Shown here one piece after another: positions 49,961-60,259 of a DNA stretch of 64,000 bases. Below the pieces are notes generated by a model that was not told the origin of the DNA, made no database searches, and saw only the letters and a program-made list of their open reading frames with translations. Source of the stretch: Sphaerimonospora thailandensis (lineage in GTDB: Bacteria > Actinomycetota > Actinomycetes > Streptosporangiales > Streptosporangiaceae); contig NZ_BOOG01000010.1 of assembly GCF_016863115.1 (NCBI RefSeq), positions 1-64,000 on the forward strand, read 5' to 3'. Made by a program: the position numbers and the translations under genes. Every line of letters starts with the position of its first letter. Position 1 is the stretch's first letter.

Positions 49961-51121
49961 TCAGTGGACCACGACCTCGGGGCCGGGCTCGTCGTCGAGG
50001 TCCACATCCACACCCATGGCCTCGGCGAGGCGCAGGGCCTCCTCGATGAGGGTCTCCACGATCTGCGACTCGGGCACGGTCTTGATGACCTCACCCTTGA
50101 CGAAGATCTGGCCCTTGCCGTTGCCGGAGGCGACGCCGAGGTCGGCCTCGCGCGCCTCTCCCGGGCCGTTGACGACGCAGCCCATCACCGCGACGCGCAG
50201 CGGGACGTTCAGCCCCTCCAGCCCCGCCTGCACCTGTTCGGCGAGGGTGTAGACGTCCACCTGGGCCCGGCCGCAGGACGGACAGGAGACGATCTCCAGG
50301 CCACGCTCGCGCAGGCCCAGCGACTCCAGGATCTGGGTGCCGACCTTGACCTCCTCGACCGGCGGCGCGGACAGCGAGACCCGGATCGTGTCGCCGATGC
50401 CCTCGGCCAGCAGCGCGCCGAACGCGACGGCCGACTTGATCGTGCCCTGGAACGCGGGACCGGCCTCGGTGACGCCGAGGTGCAGCGGATAGTCGCACCG
50501 CTCGGCGAGCAGGCGGTACGCCTGGATCATCACGACGGGGTCGTTGTGCTTCACCGAGATCTTGATGTCGCGGAAGTCATGCTCCTCGAACAGTGAGCAC
50601 TCCCACAGCGCCGACTCGACCAGGGCCTCGGGTGTGGCCTTGCCATACTTGCGGAGCAGGCGCGGGTCGAGCGAGCCCGCGTTGACGCCGATGCGGATCG
50701 GCACCCCGGCGGCCGAGGCGGCCTTGGCGATCTCGCCGACCTTGTCGTCGAACTTCTTGATGTTGCCCGGGTTCACCCGTACGGCCGCGCACCCGGCGTC
50801 GATGGCGGCGAACACGTACTTCGGCTGGAAGTGGATGTCGGCGATCACCGGGATCTGGGACTTCTTCGCGATGGCCGCAAGCGCGTCGGCGTCGTCCTGC
50901 GACGGTACGGCCACCCGCACGATCTGGCAGCCGGCCGCGGTGAGCTCGGCGATCTGCTGAAGTGTCGCGTTGACGTCGGAGGTCGGCGTGGTGGTCATCG
51001 ACTGCACCGAAACGGGAGCGTTCCCGCCCACCGCGACCGGGCCGACCATGATCTGGCGCGATGCCCGCCGCTTGGCGATCGGCTGGGTCCGGACGGTGGG
51101 AATCCCGAGATCAACTGACAT
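49961..51121 (-). CDS. ispG: 4-hydroxy-3-methylbut-2-enyl-diphosphate synthase
   Basis: Iron-sulfur enzyme of the MEP isoprenoid pathway that converts MEcPP to HMBPP. The 386 residues show the TIM barrel ([39 protein letters not shown]) and the [4Fe-4S] ligands in SCPSCGR (about 280) and GCVVNGPGE (about 315). AAGGTG precedes the ATG. The pathway partner dxr lies 1.3 kb away on the opposite strand. Confidence 0.96.
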   Translation of the reverse strand: MSVDLGIPTVRTQPIAKRRASRQIMVGPVAVGGNAPVSVQSMTTTPTSDVNATLQQIAELTAAGCQIVRVAVPSQDDADALAAIAKKSQIPVIADIHFQPKYVFAAIDAGCAAVRVNPGNIKKFDDKVGEIAKAASAAGVPIRIGVNAGSLDPRLLRKYGKATPEALVESALWECSLFEEHDFRDIKISVKHNDPVVMIQAYRLLAERCDYPLHLGVTEAGPAFQGTIKSAVAFGALLAEGIGDTIRVSLSAPPVEEVKVGTQILESLGLRERGLEIVSCPSCGRAQVDVYTLAEQVQAGLEGLNVPLRVAVMGCVVNGPGEAREADLGVASGNGKGQIFVKGEVIKTVPESQIVETLIEEALRLAEAMGVDVDLDDEPGPEVVVH

Positions 51122-51263
51122 TTCAGCACCTTGTGTGTTGGCGAGCCCGGCGAGCCGATGTGCCGGCGGTCCCAGTCTAGGGATGTCCGGCGATGGCGGG
51201 GCGTCCGCGATTCACCTCCGCCACCCTCCGTTGACCGGTGGCTCCAACGCCCGGGTCAATGTG

Positions 51264-52361
51264 TCACGCCCGCTGGGCGGCCTGGAACAGGTCCCTGGCC
51301 GCCGCGCCGAAATAGGGGCCGTACATCGTGCGGTGGTCGTTGCTGTACTTGAAGCTGCTCACCGAGGTGAGCGTGCCGCGGCCGGTGGCCGGGTCGAAGC
51401 CGCTGAGCCAGGGCCCGCCGCTCGCCCCGGCCGTGAGATCGCAGCGCAGCCCCTGATCGCGGGTCTGCCCCTGGGGATCCGCGCGGACCACACCCGCGCA
51501 GTACAGCAGGTGCTCCCCGTTGTAGGGCGGGTCGGCCGGGAAGCCGAACCCGTAGGTGCGCAGCCCCCGCCGGGCGTTGAAGCCGATCTCCTGGCCGCCC
51601 ACGGCGTCGCCGAGGTGGCGGCCGTTCGCCGTGGTCACCGCCACCATGCCCAGGTCGTAGTCGTCGTTCCCGCCACGGGCCCACGGCCCGGCGACGAACA
51701 TCCGCCGGGCGGTGTAGGCGCCGTACGGTCTCCGTCCGGCACGGTAGCCGGGGACGAACGTCCAGTTCTCCGCCCAGGACCCCGAGCCGTTCTTCACACA
51801 GTGTCCGGCCGTGACCACCACGTCCTTGTTCGCACTGCGTACGGCACTGGCCGAGCAGACGAAGTCGACGCCGTCCATGGTCAGGAACACCCGGCCGGTG
51901 GTCCTTGTCACCGCACCGCCCGCGTTCCACTTCGACCCGCTCGTCCTGGCCTGCGGCAGGCCGGGTCGGCGTGCCAGTCCGGCCTGCCGTACGCGCCGGG
52001 GCCCGGTGGAAGCGGCGTCGGGAGACGGGGAGGGAGACGGGGAGGGAGACGGGGAGGGAGACGGGGAGGGAGACGGGGAGGGAGATGGGGGAGGCACGGG
52101 GGAGGCCACGGCGGCCGGAAGGATGCCGGCGGTCGCCATTTCCACCCGCTTGACCGTGGACAGCAGGTCTATGGGGAGCGCCCGCTCCATCCGCTCCGGC
52201 GTCCAGTAGGTGCCCAGGGCCGAGGCGGTCACGTGATCCACGATGTCGGAGGCGGCGGCCGGAGATGGCGCGGCGGACATGGTGACGACCCCGGGCTGCG
52301 GGACTCCCGTGAGTCCGGTGACGAGGGCGGCGAGGGCGAGCAGGGGGAGACAGGGAGTCAT
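51264..52361 (-). CDS. Secreted trypsin-like serine protease
   Basis: A 365-residue exported protease. Signal peptide [20 protein letters not shown], a propeptide region, then a Ser-Pro repeat linker of about 24 residues (encoded by 12-bp repeats), and a chymotrypsin-fold domain with catalytic His in VVTAGHC, Asp in DDYDLGMV and Ser in GASGGPW. Two further Cys pairs suggest disulfides. The start is uncertain: ATG 52361 fits the signal peptide but has no ribosome site, and GTG 52439 is in frame. It lies between ispG and dxr. Confidence 0.87.
   Translation of the reverse strand: MTPCLPLLALAALVTGLTGVPQPGVVTMSAAPSPAAASDIVDHVTASALGTYWTPERMERALPIDLLSTVKRVEMATAGILPAAVASPVPPPSPSPSPSPSPSPSPSPSPSPSPDAASTGPRRVRQAGLARRPGLPQARTSGSKWNAGGAVTRTTGRVFLTMDGVDFVCSASAVRSANKDVVVTAGHCVKNGSGSWAENWTFVPGYRAGRRPYGAYTARRMFVAGPWARGGNDDYDLGMVAVTTANGRHLGDAVGGQEIGFNARRGLRTYGFGFPADPPYNGEHLLYCAGVVRADPQGQTRDQGLRCDLTAGASGGPWLSGFDPATGRGTLTSVSSFKYSNDHRTMYGPYFGAAARDLFQAAQRA
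52021..52092. repeat. 12-bp tandem repeats coding for the Ser-Pro linker
   Basis: Five perfect copies of GGAGACGGGGAG run from 52021 to 52080, followed by a degenerate copy. On the minus strand they code for Ser-Pro dipeptides in the protease linker. Copy number is likely variable by slippage. Confidence 0.9.
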
Positions 52362-52469
52362 GGAACCCGAGTTTGGACCACGATCTGTCGTCTCGTGGCT
52401 ACTTTCAGTGAATCCGATGGCGGATGCGTGCCGGTCCACCGAGCGCTCCTCCTCGGAGACAATGAGGCT

Positions 52470-53702
52470 ATGACCACAGATCGCCGTCAGCCGGCCGAGT
52501 CGCCCCCGGGTTCACCACCCCCGTCACCGCCCGGGCGGGAACGCTCGATCGTGGTGCTCGGGTCGACCGGGTCCATCGGCACCCAGGCGCTCGACGTCGT
52601 CGAACGCGCGTCCGGGCGCTTCCGGGTGGCCGCCCTGGCGGCCGGGGGCGGTCGCGTCGACCTGCTGGCCGGTCAGGCCGCCAGGTTCGGGGTGGAGGCG
52701 GTCGCCGTCGCCGACGCGGCAGCCGTACCGGCGCTCCGGGAGGCCCTCGCCGCACGCGGCGCACGGCCGAGGATCCTGGCCGGGCCGGAGGGCGTCGCCG
52801 AGCTCGCCGCCCTCCCCTGTGACATGGTGCTGAACGGGATCACCGGCGCGCTCGGATTGACCTCCACCCTGGCGGCCCTGGAGGCGGGCCGGGTGCTCGC
52901 GCTGGCCAACAAGGAGTCCCTGATCGTCGGCGGACCGCTGGTGAAGCGACTGGCCGCGCCGGGGCAACTGCTCCCGGTGGACTCCGAGCACTCCGCACTC
53001 GCCCAGTGCCTGTGGGCCGCCGGGCCGTCCGGAGCCGACGCCCGGGCCGTACGCCGCCTGGTCGTGACGGCGAGCGGCGGCCCGTTCCGGGGGAGGCACC
53101 GAGCGGAGTTGGGGGACGTCACGCCCGAGATGGCGCTCAACCACCCGACGTGGAACATGGGCCCCGTGATCACGGTGAACTCCGCCACCCTGGTCAACAA
53201 GGGCCTGGAGGTGATCGAGGCACACCTGCTCTTCGACATCGGCTTCGACCGGATCGACGTGGTGGTGCACCCGCAGTCGGTGATCCACTCGATGGTCGAG
53301 TTCACCGACGGTTCCACGGTCGCCCAGGCGAGCCCGCCCGACATGCGGCTGCCGATATCCCTCGCGCTGGGATTCCCCGAGCGCGTTCCGGGCGCGGCGT
53401 CGGCCGTGGACTGGACCGCCGCGCACACCTGGACGTTCGAGCCGCTCGACGACGAGGCGTTCCCGGCCGTCGCGCTGGCCCGCCATGTCGGCGCCCAGGG
53501 TGGTACGGCTCCCGCCGTCTACAACGCGGCCAACGAGGTGTGCGTGGAGGCGTTCCTCAAGGGCGGCCTGCCGTTCCTCGGCATCATGGACACCGTGGAG
53601 CGGGTGGTCGCCGAACACGCGCCGGGACCGGCCTCATCGGTCGAGGAGGTGCTGGCCGCCGACGCGTGGGCCCGTACCCGCGCCGCCGAACTGACCGGGT
53701 GA
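52470..53702 (+). CDS. dxr: 1-deoxy-D-xylulose 5-phosphate reductoisomerase
   Basis: First committed enzyme of the MEP isoprenoid pathway (DXP to MEP with NADPH). The 410 residues include [16 protein letters not shown] (NADPH loop), [21 protein letters not shown] (metal ligands), VTASGGPF and [28 protein letters not shown]. An N-terminal Pro/Ser extension of about 22 residues is atypical but harmless. The ATG follows GAGGCT. A frame continues far upstream, without DXR character. It is separated from and inverted relative to ispG. Confidence 0.95.
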   Translation: MTTDRRQPAESPPGSPPPSPPGRERSIVVLGSTGSIGTQALDVVERASGRFRVAALAAGGGRVDLLAGQAARFGVEAVAVADAAAVPALREALAARGARPRILAGPEGVAELAALPCDMVLNGITGALGLTSTLAALEAGRVLALANKESLIVGGPLVKRLAAPGQLLPVDSEHSALAQCLWAAGPSGADARAVRRLVVTASGGPFRGRHRAELGDVTPEMALNHPTWNMGPVITVNSATLVNKGLEVIEAHLLFDIGFDRIDVVVHPQSVIHSMVEFTDGSTVAQASPPDMRLPISLALGFPERVPGAASAVDWTAAHTWTFEPLDDEAFPAVALARHVGAQGGTAPAVYNAANEVCVEAFLKGGLPFLGIMDTVERVVAEHAPGPASSVEEVLAADAWARTRAAELTG

Positions 53703-53724
53703 GCCGAGCTCACCAGGTGAGGAA

Positions 53725-53755
53725 CGGCCGACCGGGTTGCCGCCCCGGTCGGCCG
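53725..53755. terminator. Bidirectional terminator between dxr and aldehyde dehydrogenase
   Basis: CGGCCGACCGGG (53725-53736) and its complement (53744-53755) form a perfect 12-bp stem with a 7-nt loop, between two convergent genes. Confidence 0.8.
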
Positions 53756-53765
53756 AGTCATGTGA

Positions 53766-55226
<1,461 letters not shown>

Positions 55227-55233
55227 GCTTCTC

Positions 55234-55239
55234 ACGCTA
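55234..55239 (-). promoter_or_regulatory. Probable -10 box of the leaderless dehydrogenase gene
   Basis: TAGCGT on the minus strand, 7 nt before ATG 55226. Confidence 0.4.
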
Positions 55240-55356
55240 TGCCACCCCGCCGACACCGGCGTTGCTCCATGCCGCACAATCGGAGGCGGGCGACACGCCG
55301 ATGTGGACAAGATTTCGCCTGGTCACGAATGCGCGGCAATTTCAGGATGTTTTCCG

Positions 55357-55374
55357 TTTCAATGCGGTTTGAAA
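55357..55374. promoter_or_regulatory. Candidate operator between aldehyde dehydrogenase and tetR
   Basis: TTTCAA-TGCGGT-TTGAAA is a perfect 6-bp inverted repeat in the divergent region, suited to a TetR dimer. Confidence 0.5.
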
Positions 55375-55447
55375 GACGAGCGGCATGGTTAAGTCATCTT
55401 CCGGGTCTGGTTTGTGAGACTCCCGATATGAGAAGGGCTCGTCGCTG

Positions 55448-56089
55448 ATGGGTACGCCGGCGCCGCTCGGACTTCAGGGTGCCTACACGCGCGGCCACCG
55501 CAGCACATACGACGAGCTGCGCACGCGCCTGCTCGACGTCGCCGGCCGGCTGCTCGACTCCTCCGGGCCGGAGAGCCTCACCGTCCGCCGGATCGCCGCC
55601 GAGGCGGGCTGCTCGGCCCAGGTCATCTACACGATGTTCGGCAGCAACGAAGGACTCGCCGAAGCTCTGTATCTGGAGGGCTTCGAGCGCTTTCGACGCC
55701 GCCTTGAGGCAGTGCCGGACCGCCGCGACCCGCTGGAGCACCTCACCGCGCTGGGTCCGGCCTACCGGGACGCCGCGCTGTCCGAGCCGGGCTACTACAG
55801 TCTCATGTTCGAGCGGGCCATCCCCGGTTTCGTGCCGAGTGAGCGGGCCCGCACGCTCGCCCGGGCCGCGTTGAACATCGTCGACCGGGTGATCGCCGAC
55901 TGCATCTCCGCCGGTTATCTGGTGCCGACGCAGCCACGACGGATCGCCGACGCGGTGTGGGCCGCCGCCCAGGGTGCGCTGAGCCTGGAACGTGCCGGTC
56001 ATCTGGCCGACGGCAGGACGTACGAGACCATTACTACCGCCGCCATCCGCAGCTTCATGACCGATCCTGGTCCCACGCCGAGCCCCTGA
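55448..56089 (+). CDS. TetR family transcriptional regulator
   Basis: A 213-residue regulator. The helix-turn-helix at about 25-70 reads LLDVAGRLLDSSGPESLTVRRIAAEAGCSAQVIYTMFGS. The C-terminal TetR_C domain (PAYRDAALSEPGYYSLMFERAIPGF) is of the WHG type. No good ribosome site precedes ATG 55448, so the exact start is uncertain. Divergent from the aldehyde dehydrogenase, its likely target through the palindrome at 55357-55374. Confidence 0.88.
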   Translation: MGTPAPLGLQGAYTRGHRSTYDELRTRLLDVAGRLLDSSGPESLTVRRIAAEAGCSAQVIYTMFGSNEGLAEALYLEGFERFRRRLEAVPDRRDPLEHLTALGPAYRDAALSEPGYYSLMFERAIPGFVPSERARTLARAALNIVDRVIADCISAGYLVPTQPRRIADAVWAAAQGALSLERAGHLADGRTYETITTAAIRSFMTDPGPTPSP

Positions 56090-56119
56090 CACTGCCGAGC
56101 CACCGCACCCACCACCTGG

Positions 56120-56252
56120 GAGCTTGTCGAGGCGGGTGTCGATATTGCCGCGGATGCGTTCGGTGCACCAGGTCGGGCCGGCACATCGTGAGCTGCGCGC
56201 GGCGGCGCACCGAGCTGGTACCGATCAGGGACCCGGCGAGGCTTGGAGGCAT
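56120..56252 (-). pseudogene. Remnant of hemC (hydroxymethylbilane synthase)
   Basis: Minus-strand translation gives LAGSLIGTSSVRRRAQL and then RPDLVHR in one frame, followed one base out of frame by ERIRGNIDTRLDKL. These match, in order, the GTSSxRRxAQL...RPDL and IRGNxDTRLxKL blocks of porphobilinogen deaminase. The flanking sequence no longer resembles the enzyme, so about 45 codons remain, broken by a single-base frameshift near 56160. The intact hemC must be elsewhere. The remnant marks a rearrangement point at the edge of the glycosyltransferase island. Confidence 0.75.
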
Positions 56253-56337
56253 GGGCTTGGGCCGGATGCGAATAGATCCCTGCGATGAGCTCTCAGAGTG
56301 GGCATGATGGTTGACAAGGATGTGCGGGGAGGTATCC

Positions 56338-57693
56338 ATGCCGTTCGAGGCGCGGGAAATCGATCCAGCCGGGTCCTCCCGTGCACAACTCGGCGCGGAA
56401 ATACGACGGCTGCGCACAGAACGGGGGCTCAGTCAGGCCGGACTGGGCCGACTCATCCACTGCAGCGCGGATCTGGTGCGGCGGGTGGAGACGACGGAGC
56501 GATTCCCGACACAGGACTTCCTTGTGGCCTGCGACAGGGCGCTGGATGCAGGTGGGTTACTGACAGCGCTTTGGCCGGCGCTGTCGGCCGAGCGGCGGCG
56601 TGGTGGGGCAACCACGGGGGCGGCGGTGCGGCTCGTCGCAGCCGAGTCCGACATGGCCGTTTCCGCCTGGCTGGCCGGGAGTGGGGCTGGAGCGGGGGCA
56701 GTCTCCGAAAGCCCCTCCCGCGATGGTGACGGCCTGTGGGTGACGGAGCAGGATCTGGCCGTTGCCGAAGGCATGCTGACGATGTTCCGGCAGTTGGATC
56801 ACGCTCACGGCCCAGGGACGTTCGCGCCGCAGTTGGTCGCCTACACCGAGCGGGAGTTGGCGCTCCTGCTCTCCCGCCAAGCCGCTCATCCGGCCGTTGC
56901 GTGCGAGCTGGCACGGCTGGCGTCGCGGTTCTGGGAACTGGCGGGCTATCAGGCCGTCGATGCCGGCCAGCCGGGGACTGCCCAGCGGTACTACCAGCGG
57001 GCGTTACAACTGGCAGACGAAGCCGAAGACCGCTGTCTGGGCGGCTATCTGGTGGCGGTGAACCTGGGGCACTTGGCCTTGCACTGTGAGCATCCACACA
57101 TCGCCATGCGGTGGGCGCAAGCCGCCGAGACGGCAGTGGGGACGGCCGCAAGTCCGTCGACACGGGCGGCGATTCTGGCGGTACAGGCCCGAGCCCAGGC
57201 GAGGATGGGCCGGGAGAGCGACAGCACCGGACTCCTGCTGCGAGCCGAAGCCCTGGTCAGCTCCGCTGAGGGCGTGGAAGAGCCGGAGTGGATCCGGTAC
57301 TTCACTCGCGCCTACCTGGCCGATGAGATCGCGCATTGCCTGCACGACCTGGGCCGCCCGTCGGACACTCGCGTGGAGGCTGCCGACGCACTGAACGGAG
57401 TCGGTATTACGCATGTGCGCAGGCTCGCCATTGACACCGCGCTGGTGGCCACTTCGTGGCTGCGCTCGGAGGACGTCGAGCAGGCGTGCGCGGTGGCGCG
57501 GGACGCGGTCGGCTACGCCGCCCGTACCTCCTCCGGGCGCTGCGTGCAGCGGATTGCGGTCCTACTGACGGAACTGGCACCGCACGCTCGCCTCGCCTGT
57601 GTGGCTGACCTTTACGCCTACGTGGAGCAGGTGCTGTCAGCCGCCTTACTGGCCCAGCCGGTCACAGGCGACGCCTCAGCTGCGCGCTCATGA
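56338..57693 (+). CDS. XRE-family regulator with TPR-like C-terminal domain
   Basis: A 451-residue protein. The N-terminal helix-turn-helix (about 16-75) reads LGAEIRRLRTERGLSQAGLGRLIHCSADLVRRVETTERFP. The rest is all-helical with TPR-like pairs (AQRYYQRALQLADEAEDRCLGGYLVAVNLGHLAL). Such XRE-TPR regulators are typical near actinomycete secondary-metabolism and signalling loci. ATG 56338 has GGGGAGG 5 nt upstream. Its end overlaps the convergent S9 peptidase gene by 32 bp. It could bind the 29-bp palindrome at 59579-59607; that is an inference. Confidence 0.88.
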   Translation: MPFEAREIDPAGSSRAQLGAEIRRLRTERGLSQAGLGRLIHCSADLVRRVETTERFPTQDFLVACDRALDAGGLLTALWPALSAERRRGGATTGAAVRLVAAESDMAVSAWLAGSGAGAGAVSESPSRDGDGLWVTEQDLAVAEGMLTMFRQLDHAHGPGTFAPQLVAYTERELALLLSRQAAHPAVACELARLASRFWELAGYQAVDAGQPGTAQRYYQRALQLADEAEDRCLGGYLVAVNLGHLALHCEHPHIAMRWAQAAETAVGTAASPSTRAAILAVQARAQARMGRESDSTGLLLRAEALVSSAEGVEEPEWIRYFTRAYLADEIAHCLHDLGRPSDTRVEAADALNGVGITHVRRLAIDTALVATSWLRSEDVEQACAVARDAVGYAARTSSGRCVQRIAVLLTELAPHARLACVADLYAYVEQVLSAALLAQPVTGDASAARS

Positions 57694-59470
57694 GGCGACG
57701 GTAGAAGGCCAGTTCAGCCTCCAAGGCGGCACGGCGGCTGCTCGGCTCGGACAGGTAGTGGCCCGCGCCATCGAGGAAGAGGGTCTCGTGGTCGGTGCCT
57801 GCCTCGCGCAGGGCCGCTGCGAGTTGGCGAACGTCGTCGGCCGGGGCGACGGTGTCGCCGGTGCCGTGGATCATCAGTACCGGCAGGTCGATGTCCTTGG
57901 CCTCGACCGCGCCCGCAGGGCCGGCGAGGGCGAGTGCGTGGGCGCGTTGGAAACGCGGGACACTGTTCGCCCATCGAGCTGGGTCGGTGATAGCCGAAAC
58001 GGCGGTGACGCCAGCGAAGGGTGAGCCCGCACGTCGTGCGGCTTGGAGGGCGGTGTATCCGCCGGCGCTGGCTCCCGTTAGGAAGACGGCTCCGGCACGC
58101 GCCGTGCTTTCGTCGACCAGGGCGCGGGCGACATCCTGGCAGTCGTCGGCATCAAAGGTGCCCCAGTGGCCGTAAAGGGCCTGGCGGTAGGCGCGCCCCC
58201 GGCCGGTGCTGCCGCGGTAGTCGACGTCAGCGACTGCGAAGCCGTGACCCACGAAGTACTGGACAGTCAGGTCAAGGCGCTCAGTGGCGCTGTCGGTAGG
58301 GCCGGGGTGCGCGCGGACCAGCAGCGGGACCGGGCCTCGCGTCGCCTCGGCGGGGAGGTGCAGCAGGTAGTCGACGGGTGCTCCGGCTCGGGCCAGGACG
58401 CGGCGCTGCGGGGGCTTGGCGGCGCAAGGGGAGTCTTCGCCCACGAGTCGCGTCGCGGCGGCCGCGGTCCTGCCTGCGCCGGGGCTGATGAGCCAGACTG
58501 CCGGAGTGGTCACGGATTCGGCGGCGATGACGGCGAGTTGGTCGCCGAGGGACGCGGCGTACGGCTTTGCGGATGTGAGTTCGGGGCACAACTCCTTGAG
58601 TGTGCCGTCCGGCTCCCGCAGGACCAGTTGGGTGCGGGCGCCCTGACGCACCGTCAGTACCGTGCGCCCTCCAGTCAGGAATGCGTAGGACTGGTAGCCG
58701 GCCTCCCACGGTGCCGGGGCGCAGTCGCTGTTCATGGGCGCGAGAGCACGGACAGCCGCGTCGCGCCAGGCGTAGAGGTTCCACCATCCGGTGCGGTCGG
58801 AGATGAAGTACAGCGTGCCGTCCGGCCCCCAGACGGGCTGGACCACGGACTCGTCTGCGCCGCCCGCCAGCGGTTGGCTTGGTCCCAGCTCCCGGCCGGG
58901 GCGGTGTTCGGCCAGCAGGAGGCAGCTGGCGTCCCAGGGCATCCGGTCAGCGTCCCACTTGAGGTAGGCAAGGTGGCCGTTGTGTAAGCGGGGCGCGCCG
59001 AGGAAGCCTGGTGCGCGGACCAGGACCCGTTCGGCCCGGGTGCGGAGGTCCACCTCGACAATCGCGTCGCCGTCCTCGCCGCCGCGTACCGCAAGCAGGA
59101 AGTCTCCCGCTGCGAACAGGTCACCGTAGGCAGCGTCCGCGGTGCGGGGCGTCAGCACCAGTTCTGGCACGCCGCTGTCCGGGCCGACGATGTTCAGTGC
59201 CCCGTCGTTGCCCACGACCCAAATGCCGTGGCCGGTAGCCGCGAAGGCGCCGCCTCCATAGGCGTGGAGCCAGCCGCCGACCGAAAAGCGGGGGTCGGTC
59301 ACGGCCTCTGGGCCAGTGGCGAGCGTCCAGCGCATCAGGCGGGTGGCGCCGGAATGGCGCGGGTCGCTTTGCAGCCACCACAACGCGCCTTGGGCGCAGG
59401 TCAGTCCGTCCACGGACACGAGTCGCTCGGCGACCCGCGCGGCATCGAGTGCGGAGTTCTCGCCCGTCAT
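57662..59470 (-). CDS. S9 family peptidase (prolyl-oligopeptidase/DPP-like)
   Basis: A 602-residue serine peptidase. An N-terminal beta-propeller-like region (about 20-340; PVWGPDGTLYFISDRTGWWNLY) is followed by the alpha/beta hydrolase domain with the Ser in LTGASAGGYTAL, Asp in MIHGTGDTVAPADD and His in DGAGHYLSEP. No signal peptide, so probably cytoplasmic. GGAGG lies 6 nt before the ATG. It is divergent from the ATPase/epimerase operon across a large palindrome. The role may be processing or turnover of a small peptide product; this is a guess. Confidence 0.9.
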   Translation of the reverse strand: MTGENSALDAARVAERLVSVDGLTCAQGALWWLQSDPRHSGATRLMRWTLATGPEAVTDPRFSVGGWLHAYGGGAFAATGHGIWVVGNDGALNIVGPDSGVPELVLTPRTADAAYGDLFAAGDFLLAVRGGEDGDAIVEVDLRTRAERVLVRAPGFLGAPRLHNGHLAYLKWDADRMPWDASCLLLAEHRPGRELGPSQPLAGGADESVVQPVWGPDGTLYFISDRTGWWNLYAWRDAAVRALAPMNSDCAPAPWEAGYQSYAFLTGGRTVLTVRQGARTQLVLREPDGTLKELCPELTSAKPYAASLGDQLAVIAAESVTTPAVWLISPGAGRTAAAATRLVGEDSPCAAKPPQRRVLARAGAPVDYLLHLPAEATRGPVPLLVRAHPGPTDSATERLDLTVQYFVGHGFAVADVDYRGSTGRGRAYRQALYGHWGTFDADDCQDVARALVDESTARAGAVFLTGASAGGYTALQAARRAGSPFAGVTAVSAITDPARWANSVPRFQRAHALALAGPAGAVEAKDIDLPVLMIHGTGDTVAPADDVRQLAAALREAGTDHETLFLDGAGHYLSEPSSRRAALEAELAFYRRLMSAQLRRRL

Positions 59471-59578
59471 CCGTCACCTCCAGCCGTGGACGTCCGGCGC
59501 ACGCCCGACCGTATCGCGATTCGTGAGCTCCACCGCGAGCAAGGCCAGTATGCGATCGTTCGCGCGGGCAGCCGGAAT

Positions 59579-59607
59579 CCATGCGGACAACCGTGTTGTC
59601 CGCATGG
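59579..59607. promoter_or_regulatory. 29-bp perfect palindrome, likely operator
   Basis: Arms CCATGCGGACAAC and GTTGTCCGCATGG (13 bp each, no mismatch) flank CGT. It is centred about 123 bp upstream of the S9 gene and about 116 bp before the ATPase start. Size and position suit a dimeric regulator controlling both directions; as RNA it would also fold into a strong hairpin. Confidence 0.65.
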
Positions 59608-59621
59608 CGCCCATAGCCCCG

Positions 59622-59638
59622 GGGGTGGAATTCACCCC
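59622..59638. repeat. Second inverted repeat near the palindrome
   Basis: GGGGTG-GAATT-CACCCC, 6-bp arms, 14 bp to the right of the larger palindrome, in the same control region. Confidence 0.4.
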
Positions 59639-59708
59639 ACGCTTGAATCCAGCCGAACAAGGCAGCATGAACGAGCGCTCCGCAGGTGAGATCCAGGGAG
59701 GTGGGAAG

Positions 59709-60173
59709 GTGCGAGACCGAGGGACCACGTCCGGCGAGGGCCGGGCGATGACCTTGATCGCACTGGGAGGGCGGGCCGAAGCGTCCGCTCGTCTGGACTG
59801 CGACCTGCCGGCCGAGCCGTCATCAGCATGCATGGCACGCGCCCGTGTTCGGGGGCACTACGCCCTCAGGGGCAGCGATGACAGGCTGGACGACCTGGAA
59901 CTGGTTGTCGGCGAACTGGTTGCCAACGCAGTGGACGCGTCGACGGACGGCCAGCGGGTGCGGGTGCGCCTTGCCCACGAGCACGCCCACGTCCTCGTGG
60001 AGGTCTTCGACCATTCCAGTCTCCCGCCGGTCCGCCGCAACGCCGAACTTCTCGCGGTGCGGGGTCGCGGGCTGGAAATCGTTGACGCGCTGACAAGCGC
60101 CTGGGGTTGGTACCCCACCTCCTTCGGCAAGGTCGTCTGGGCATTGTGCCCTGCGCCATCTGCTCAGCCCTGA
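59709..60173 (+). CDS. RsbW-like ATP-binding protein (HATPase_c)
   Basis: A 154-residue GHKL ATPase of the anti-sigma/regulatory kinase type. The N-box reads ELVVGELVANAVDAS, the G1 region VEVFDHSSLPP, and the G2 region RGRGLEIVDALTSAWGW. Many actinomycetes encode stand-alone copies that regulate differentiation or metabolism. GTG 59709 is preceded by GGGAGG at 7 nt, the best of three in-frame starts (59667, 59709, 59748). It leads the operon of sugar-modifying enzymes, with 86 bp before the epimerase gene. Confidence 0.85.
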   Translation: MRDRGTTSGEGRAMTLIALGGRAEASARLDCDLPAEPSSACMARARVRGHYALRGSDDRLDDLELVVGELVANAVDASTDGQRVRVRLAHEHAHVLVEVFDHSSLPPVRRNAELLAVRGRGLEIVDALTSAWGWYPTSFGKVVWALCPAPSAQP

Positions 60174-60259
60174 CCCCCGCTTCTCGCTTCTCACGCACGC
60201 CCGACGAGTCGCACTGTCCCGCGTGCCTGTCTTCTTCCATCAGCCAGGAGGTCTGCTTC

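Noticed and set aside
52021-52092. Repeat array considered as CRISPR-like
   Set aside because: Units are 12 bp, contiguous, without spacers, and in frame with a Ser-Pro linker.
50970-52469. Upstream extension of the dxr frame
   Set aside because: It crosses the ispG and protease genes on the opposite strand and lacks homology; DXR begins at 52470.
56311-56316. TTGACA considered as -35 for the XRE-TPR gene
   Set aside because: It is only about 21 bp upstream of the start codon and overlaps the leader with the ribosome site, leaving no room for a transcript start.
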